The notes beneath the pieces were generated by a model that was not told the origin of the DNA, ran no database searches, and was given only the letters and a program-made list of their open reading frames with translations. A DNA stretch of 10,206 bases, taken from positions 1-10,206 of the forward strand of contig CAJUFI010000034.1 in the NCBI GenBank assembly GCA_910585665.1, read 5' to 3'. Shown piece after piece: positions 6,910 through 10,206 of the stretch. Each line of letters opens with the position of its first letter. The first letter of the stretch is position 1. The translations under genes were made by a program, and so were the position numbers. The stretch comes from an uncultured Acetatifactor sp. (GTDB lineage: Bacteria; Bacillota; Clostridia; Lachnospirales; Lachnospiraceae).

Positions 6910-7035
6910 TCAGTTGTTTCTGCATCCGTTATGAGAGGTCGCCTCAGGATGAGTTTCTTGGCTGTTGATGGCGGTTGTGGAGATAAAAAGAGCTGCCATA
7001 AGGGTAAGAATAAGTATCTTTTTTGCCAGTTTCAT
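6910..7035 (-). CDS. Small secreted peptide, candidate signalling pre-peptide
   Basis: ATG at 7035 follows AAAAGGAGA with ideal spacing. The 41-residue product starts MKLAKKILILTLMAALFIST, a basic N-terminus followed by a hydrophobic core. A plausible signal-peptidase site follows TTA (residues 20-22), leaving a hydrophilic tail of about 19 residues (INSQETHPEATSHNGCRNN) with one Cys. This size and layout match exported pre-peptides of RRNPP quorum-sensing systems (PapR, NprX, Phr types). It lies 50 bases past the second regulator, convergent with it. The ORF, ribosome site and signal-like segment are directly visible. The signalling role is inferred from the neighbouring regulators. It could instead be a small secreted or membrane peptide of other function. 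Confidence 0.6.
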   Translation of the reverse strand: MKLAKKILILTLMAALFISTTAINSQETHPEATSHNGCRNN

Positions 7036-7058
7036 TTTGGAATCTCCTTTTCATTTGT

Positions 7059-7145
7059 TTATTTTTGAGAGAAATGATTCTGATGGCAACAAAGTTGGCA
7101 TTTGGTAAAGGTTTTGCTCGCTTTATGCCAAGCAAGGTAGAACAC
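7059..7145 (-). CDS. Possible 28-residue Cys-rich leader ORF
   Basis: GTG at 7145 lies ten bases after an AAAAGGAG ribosome site that repeats the AAAAGGAGATT found before the secreted-peptide gene 24 bases downstream. The product is short and basic, with three Cys (KCQLCC) and several His. It could be a real peptide cotranscribed with the 41-residue ORF, or only a translated leader. The GTG start and short length keep confidence low. Confidence 0.3.
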   Translation of the reverse strand: MFYLAWHKASKTFTKCQLCCHQNHFSQK

Positions 7146-7171
7146 GATATCAAATCTCCTTTTAACAAATA

Positions 7172-7180
7172 ATTCTATCA
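7172..7180 (-). promoter_or_regulatory. Extended -10 promoter for the small-peptide genes
   Basis: On the minus strand TGA directly precedes TAGAAT (7177-7172), an extended -10. Transcription would start near 7165, just before the ribosome site of the 28-residue ORF. There is no good -35 box. Instead the nearby 49-bp palindrome (7194-7242) occupies the -35 and upstream zone, which would suit an activator-dependent promoter. Confidence 0.4.
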
Positions 7181-7193
7181 CATAAGACGGGGA

Positions 7194-7242
7194 TGTACCT
7201 ATTAAAAACGGAAAATGTCATTTTCCATTTTTAATAGGTACA
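7194..7242. repeat. 49-bp near-perfect palindrome
   Basis: Two 23-base arms (7194-7216 and 7220-7242) differ at one position and are separated by GTC. The left arm begins TGTACCTATTAAAAA and continues CGGAAAAT. There is no T-run after it on either strand, so it is not an ordinary terminator. It sits between the minus-strand small-peptide genes and the plus-strand precursor gene. Confidence 0.9.
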
Positions 7243-7450
7243 AGAGGTATGTAATATGATATATTAAAAAAGCAAGATGATTGGAATACATAGATAGACA
7301 CAAAGCGGTTTATTTCGGTATAAGTTTTCTGTTTCTTTTAAGTGTAAGATTAAGCGCAAGAGTAGTAGAAACGCTATTTTTACCATAAAGGAAAAGAAAA
7401 ATCATATAAAGACCCCTACAGGGAAGATATTGAAAGAGGAGGAAAGAAGG

Positions 7451-7587
7451 ATGGAAATTAAAAATAAAATGCAAAGGTTTTTGAAGGTGAAATCGCTGTG
7501 GAAATGGTAGATTGCGGTGCAAACGCTATCTCTGTTGGATCGGATGATTGCTGGGTGAATCCTAATCCGACCCCGACCCTGCCCTAG
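7451..7587 (+). pseudogene. RiPP-like precursor peptide with a frameshift
   Basis: ATG 7451 has an excellent AGGAGG (7437-7442). The frame gives only 19 codons before TAG at 7508-7510. A -1 shift at the five-T run (7478-7482) opens a frame to TAG 7585-7587. The joined 45-residue product would read MEIKNKMQRFFEGEIAVEMV, then DCGANAISVGSDDCW, then VNPNPTPTLP. It is a short acidic leader, two Cys 12 residues apart in a Gly/Ser/Asn/Asp-rich core and a Pro/Thr tail. Position before an ABC exporter and a radical SAM gene fits a radical-SAM-modified RiPP precursor. A lost T (six to five) best explains the break. Programmed slippage or sequencing error are alternatives. I do not recognise a named peptide family. 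Confidence 0.55.
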
Positions 7588-7621
7588 GATTAAATGAATG
7601 GCTTATTGGGTGGCATGGTTT

Positions 7622-7660
7622 AGGCCTGATGGCAGTATGTTGTTGCTTATCAGGCCTTTT
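7622..7660 (+). terminator. Hairpin between precursor and exporter genes
   Basis: AGGCCTGAT (7622-7630) pairs perfectly with ATCAGGCCT (7649-7657), with a loop of 18 bases and TTTT at the end. A partial terminator behind a precursor gene commonly lets the peptide be made in excess over its exporter and maturase. That role here is inference. Confidence 0.7.
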
Positions 7661-7711
7661 CAGCATGTCTAGAGGACTGTTGTAAAAAAGAGAATTGGAA
7701 AAGGTTAAGTT

Positions 7712-7743
7712 GTGTCCTGTGTCTGAAGTATAGCAGAGGACAC
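7712..7743 (+). promoter_or_regulatory. Inverted repeat before the exporter gene
   Basis: GTGTCCT (7712-7718) and AGGACAC (7737-7743) form an inverted repeat with an 18-base centre, ending 26 bases before the exporter ATG. It may be an operator or a leader hairpin. No convincing promoter boxes are seen around it. Confidence 0.4.
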
Positions 7744-7769
7744 CCATAATAGGAACGAGGAAAAATGAT

Positions 7770-9500
7770 ATGAAAAAAAAGTATACGCTTATTGGATTTA
7801 TCTTAGAGAAAAAGCTATTATCCATTGCTTTCTTAGCCGCAACGGTCATCCTGTCCGTAGCGGCGCCGCTGAAATCCTATATCATACAATGGCTCCTGGA
7901 TTCCGGCAGCAAAACGGAAGCGCTGCGCTATATGTTTTTGGGGCTGGGGATCGTATTGGTGAGCCATATTTCAGAATATTTCAGCAAGGATACCTTTACC
8001 AGGATGTCCACCAAGAGCATCGAACAGATACGTAACAGGCTGATGGATGTCCAGATGCACAAGCCTCTGAGAGAGCATCTCGAAGAGAAAACCGGAGATA
8101 TGCTGTCTGTTCTGACGAACGATATAAGGTTCATCCAGGATTGGTATTATACGGGAATCCTCAATATCGCTATGTGGGGTTCCATGGGGATCGTGGCGAT
8201 GGTGATGCTGGCGGTGATCTCACCGGTGATGCTGGTCTGCGCGGTGGCCCTGTGCATGCTGCCGCTGCTGGTGCCGAAGCTCACGTCAGAAGGCATGAGC
8301 AGGAAGCAGAAGGAATACTCGGATGATAACGCCGCATACACCGGGAAGGTGGGCGAGCTGTTGAAAGGGGCGGAGGCGCTGATTGCGGCGGACGCATCGC
8401 CATACGGCATCAAAGTCCATAGGGAGGCAGCTGCCAGCAACCGGAAAAAGGACTATGGCATGCGGAAGGCTTCGAACATCATTTCTGTCATATCGTCCCT
8501 GGCAACGTGGATTCCCAACATAACAATCCTCTTTGTGGGGGTGTTCATGGTATTTGATGGGAAGATTACCATGGGGTATCTGGTGACGATCAATTCGCTG
8601 GTCTCCTTTGTCATATCGCCTTTCCGCGCGGTGTCCAGCTCCTATGTAGGGATAAAGGCCTCTGTGAAGATCAAGAAGAAGATTGAGGATATGCTGAACC
8701 AGGAGGCCCCGGAGACGGGTAAGCGGAATGTCTCAGGGATATCGGAGGTCGCTTTAGAGAATGTAAGCTTCGCCTATCCCGGAAAAGAGACGCCTGCATT
8801 GGAGCAGATCGACCTTACCATCAGGCCCCATGAAAAGATTGCCCTGGTGGGCTCCAGCGGTGGCGGCAAGTCCAGCCTGATCAAGCTTCTGTACCGTTAC
8901 TATGAGGACTATAGCGGCAGGATATCTGTAGACGGGATAAATATGCAGGATATCCGTTTAAGCGATTATTATGCCAATGTGGCGATGGTCCCCCAGACTC
9001 CCTTCATTTTCTCGGACACCATCTACAATAACCTGTGCCTGTACCGGGAATTCGCCATGGATGAAGTGATGCGGGCCATCGAGATAGCGGAGCTGAAGGA
9101 CTTCATAGAAGCCCAGCCAGAGGGGTTGGACACGGTCTTGCATGAGAACGGGCGCAACCTGTCAGGAGGACAGGTCCAGAGGATTGCGGTCGCCCGGGCT
9201 GTCTTACATAAATGCGATTTGCTCCTGGCGGATGAGATCACATCCAATCTGGACGTGATTACGACAGCCGGGATCATGAAGAGCCTCCTGGGGCTGGAGT
9301 GCACCGTGGTCGTAGTGACGCACGACATATTTGGGGATTATATGTCAGGCTTTGACCGGATCTGCTATCTGGAGAATGGCCGGATCACAGAGGAGGGGAA
9401 CCTGGAAGCACTGCTGAAGCTGCATGGCGGATTTTATGAACTGTATCAGACCATGAACGTCATAGAAATAGAGAACGGGAGCCAAAATGAACATGGATAA
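7770..9500 (+). CDS. ABC exporter, fused membrane and ATPase domains
   Basis: The 576-residue protein is a half-transporter that would dimerise in the cytoplasmic membrane and export a substrate with ATP. Hydrophobic segments lie at about 17-41, 52-68, 130-168 and 236-285 (six helices expected). The ATPase domain follows with Walker A GSSGGGKSS (361-369), Q-loop Gln409, signature LSGGQ (464-468), Walker B LLLADE (484-489) and switch His518. All catalytic residues are present and length is normal for the type. There is no N-terminal C39 peptidase domain, so it would not itself cut a leader peptide. The start at 7770 follows GAGG. Its last 14 bases overlap the radical SAM gene, implying translational coupling, and the upstream precursor ORF suggests the peptide product is the cargo. 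A multidrug-type exporter cannot be excluded. Confidence 0.88.
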   Translation: MKKKYTLIGFILEKKLLSIAFLAATVILSVAAPLKSYIIQWLLDSGSKTEALRYMFLGLGIVLVSHISEYFSKDTFTRMSTKSIEQIRNRLMDVQMHKPLREHLEEKTGDMLSVLTNDIRFIQDWYYTGILNIAMWGSMGIVAMVMLAVISPVMLVCAVALCMLPLLVPKLTSEGMSRKQKEYSDDNAAYTGKVGELLKGAEALIAADASPYGIKVHREAAASNRKKDYGMRKASNIISVISSLATWIPNITILFVGVFMVFDGKITMGYLVTINSLVSFVISPFRAVSSSYVGIKASVKIKKKIEDMLNQEAPETGKRNVSGISEVALENVSFAYPGKETPALEQIDLTIRPHEKIALVGSSGGGKSSLIKLLYRYYEDYSGRISVDGINMQDIRLSDYYANVAMVPQTPFIFSDTIYNNLCLYREFAMDEVMRAIEIAELKDFIEAQPEGLDTVLHENGRNLSGGQVQRIAVARAVLHKCDLLLADEITSNLDVITTAGIMKSLLGLECTVVVVTHDIFGDYMSGFDRICYLENGRITEEGNLEALLKLHGGFYELYQTMNVIEIENGSQNEHG

Positions 9501-9744
9501 ACATTTATTGCGTGAACGATTTGACAGTAATATGAATGCCTTTATTCGATTGTATGAGCTTGAAAATGGAAAATCACAATATACAGTCCAATATGCAGGC
9601 GCAAGACCAGAGAAAATCGTAAATTTAGAAAAACCCATGTATGCCCATATATGCATAACTAACAGGTGTAATTTAGCATGCCCTTACTGTTATGCAAATG
9701 ATGGGGGGACGAATGAAGATATGCCTATTCGCTGGGAAAGGTAA
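9487..9744 (+). pseudogene. Radical SAM peptide maturase, N-terminal fragment
   Basis: The frame starts at ATG 9487 (or 9493), inside the exporter's last codons, with GGGAG just upstream. It encodes 85 residues ending at TAA 9742-9744. Residues 61-68, CNLACPYC, are the CxxxCxxC motif that binds the [4Fe-4S] cluster for SAM cleavage, followed by YANDGG, as in SPASM-type RiPP maturases. The 50-60 residues before the motif are typical of these enzymes. A working maturase needs a further 250-400 residues (the barrel and usually a Cys-rich SPASM tail), and no such sequence follows. Homology seems to stop near 9735. The gene is therefore truncated, probably by deletion or recombination, and should be unable to modify a peptide. 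Its codons are more AT-rich than the exporter's. Confidence 0.8.
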
Positions 9745-9880
9745 TGGCGTTGTAATCGTGAAATGAAAGCCCTGATTGTGCCTGATGACTTGAACGGGCA
9801 TCAGCTGGTACTGGTTCGAATAACGTTTTATCAGTTTTTAGAGTTTATCCTGAAAGAAACGCCTGAAAGAAACCAAAGAT
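9745..9880. other. Junction between RiPP locus and T-box unit
   Basis: This stretch joins the cut maturase to the next promoter. It can encode a 41-residue ORF (ATG 9763 to TGA 9888) starting MKALIVPDDLNGHQLVLVRI, with no convincing ribosome site and no family I recognise. It may be the tail of a deleted gene. Confidence 0.35.
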
Positions 9881-9884
9881 TCTC

Positions 9885-9914
9885 TTGACAAACAGCCGCA
9901 ACCTGCTCTATAAT
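9885..9914 (+). promoter_or_regulatory. Strong promoter of the T-box leader
   Basis: A perfect TTGACA (9885-9890) and a perfect TATAAT (9909-9914) are separated by 18 bases. Transcription should start near 9921, just before the T-box stem I. Confidence 0.88.
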
Positions 9915-9930
9915 CGCATACAGAAAGTAT

Positions 9931-10194
9931 GGCTGTGAAGAGGATTAGTACAGATTCAGAAGCATTCCAGAGAGAGGGCGTGGCATGTCCGGACTGCGGG
10001 GGCAGCAGGGGCATGCGGCTGAGAGGCCTTTATGTGAAGGATTTGGAACCTGCCTTGGAGTCCCGTGCGAAGTTCGATGGACAAAAGCATGGCGCAGGCC
10101 GGCGTTAAAGGCATGAGAGGTGGGCGTTTTTACGTCAAGCAGGGTGGTACCGCCGGATTTTCGGTCCCTTTAGGGAGGAGAATCCGGCTTTTTT
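9931..10194 (+). ncRNA. T-box riboswitch leader
   Basis: The leader shows the stem I start (GAAGAGGATTAGTA, 9937-9950), the conserved GCTGAGAGGCC (10018-10028) and the T-box sequence AGGGTGGTACCGC (10141-10153). Uncharged tRNA pairs with a specifier codon in stem I and with the T-box bulge, favouring the antiterminator and turning on an amino-acid gene downstream. The specifier lies around 10042-10050 (GGATTTGGAACC). UUU, UUG or UGG are possible, so I do not assign the amino acid. The controlled gene, likely an aminoacyl-tRNA synthetase or a biosynthesis or transport gene, lies outside the window. Confidence 0.92.
10152..10194 (+). terminator. T-box regulated terminator
   Basis: GCCGGATT (10152-10159) pairs with AATCCGGC (10181-10188), followed by six Ts (10189-10194). 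The left arm shares bases with the end of the T-box motif, so it competes with the antiterminator, as expected for this riboswitch class. Confidence 0.9.
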
Positions 10195-10206
10195 ACATCC
10201 TGAAAA

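Noticed and set aside
6944..7168. A 74-residue minus-strand ORF over the small-peptide region
   Set aside because: It overlaps, in another frame, two short ORFs that have their own ribosome sites. The composition looks random and there is no matching signal or domain.
7194..7242. The palindrome as a transcription terminator
   Set aside because: Neither strand has a T-run immediately after the stem.
7310..7522. A 70-residue minus-strand ORF opposite the precursor
   Set aside because: It is AT-rich chance reading with no ribosome site, and the plus strand has a perfect AGGAGG and precursor-like product.
9763..9888. A 41-residue plus-strand ORF before the T-box promoter
   Set aside because: It has no ribosome site, no family resemblance and runs into the -35 box of the next promoter. 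It is kept only as a comment on the junction.

Overview
The window looks like a chromosomal accessory region of a Lachnospiraceae-type gut Clostridium. The basis is strong AGGAGG ribosome sites, a HrcA/CIRCE heat-shock promoter, an ISLre2-type transposase, short U-rich terminators and a T-box leader. The genus cannot be fixed from sequence alone. Most of the window is a patchwork of decayed genes between a few intact ones.

Left part (1-4480). A broken ISLre2-family (UPF0236) transposase runs on the minus strand at 1-826. Next comes a textbook CIRCE operator overlapping a sigmaA promoter, an intact small heat-shock protein (1231-1683) and its terminator. A CbpA-like dnaJ follows (1877-2848). 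It has been destroyed three times: by a one-base deletion, a 100-bp mobile-element insertion and a nonsense codon. A complete class II Fic protein (3009-3749) has its own promoter and terminator. On the opposite strand lie two overlapping small ORFs (4479-3742) that look like the start of a transposon-type module. The first of these has been hit twice by the same 100-bp element. The three copies (2486-2585, 4020-4119, 4336-4435) are all exactly 100 bp, flanked by TTA/TAA duplications, with long imperfect inverted repeats.

Right part (4480-9744). This is the most interesting block. Two overlapping paralogous HTH regulators with long helical C-terminal regions (4872-6859) resemble peptide-sensing RRNPP/Rgg-type proteins. 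A convergent 41-residue signal-peptide-bearing ORF (6910-7035) is a candidate secreted signalling peptide. A 49-bp near-perfect palindrome follows (7194-7242). After it comes a Cys-containing RiPP-like precursor (7451-7587) with a frameshift in a T-run, a terminator-like hairpin and an ABC exporter (7770-9500). A radical SAM maturase overlaps the end of the exporter gene and is cut off after its CxxxCxxC motif (9487-9744). The layout recalls the Rgg/SHP-controlled radical-SAM RiPP loci known from streptococci, but the production genes here seem to be decaying.

Right edge (9880-10206). A strong promoter drives a T-box riboswitch with its terminator. It should control an aminoacyl-tRNA synthetase or amino-acid gene just outside the window.
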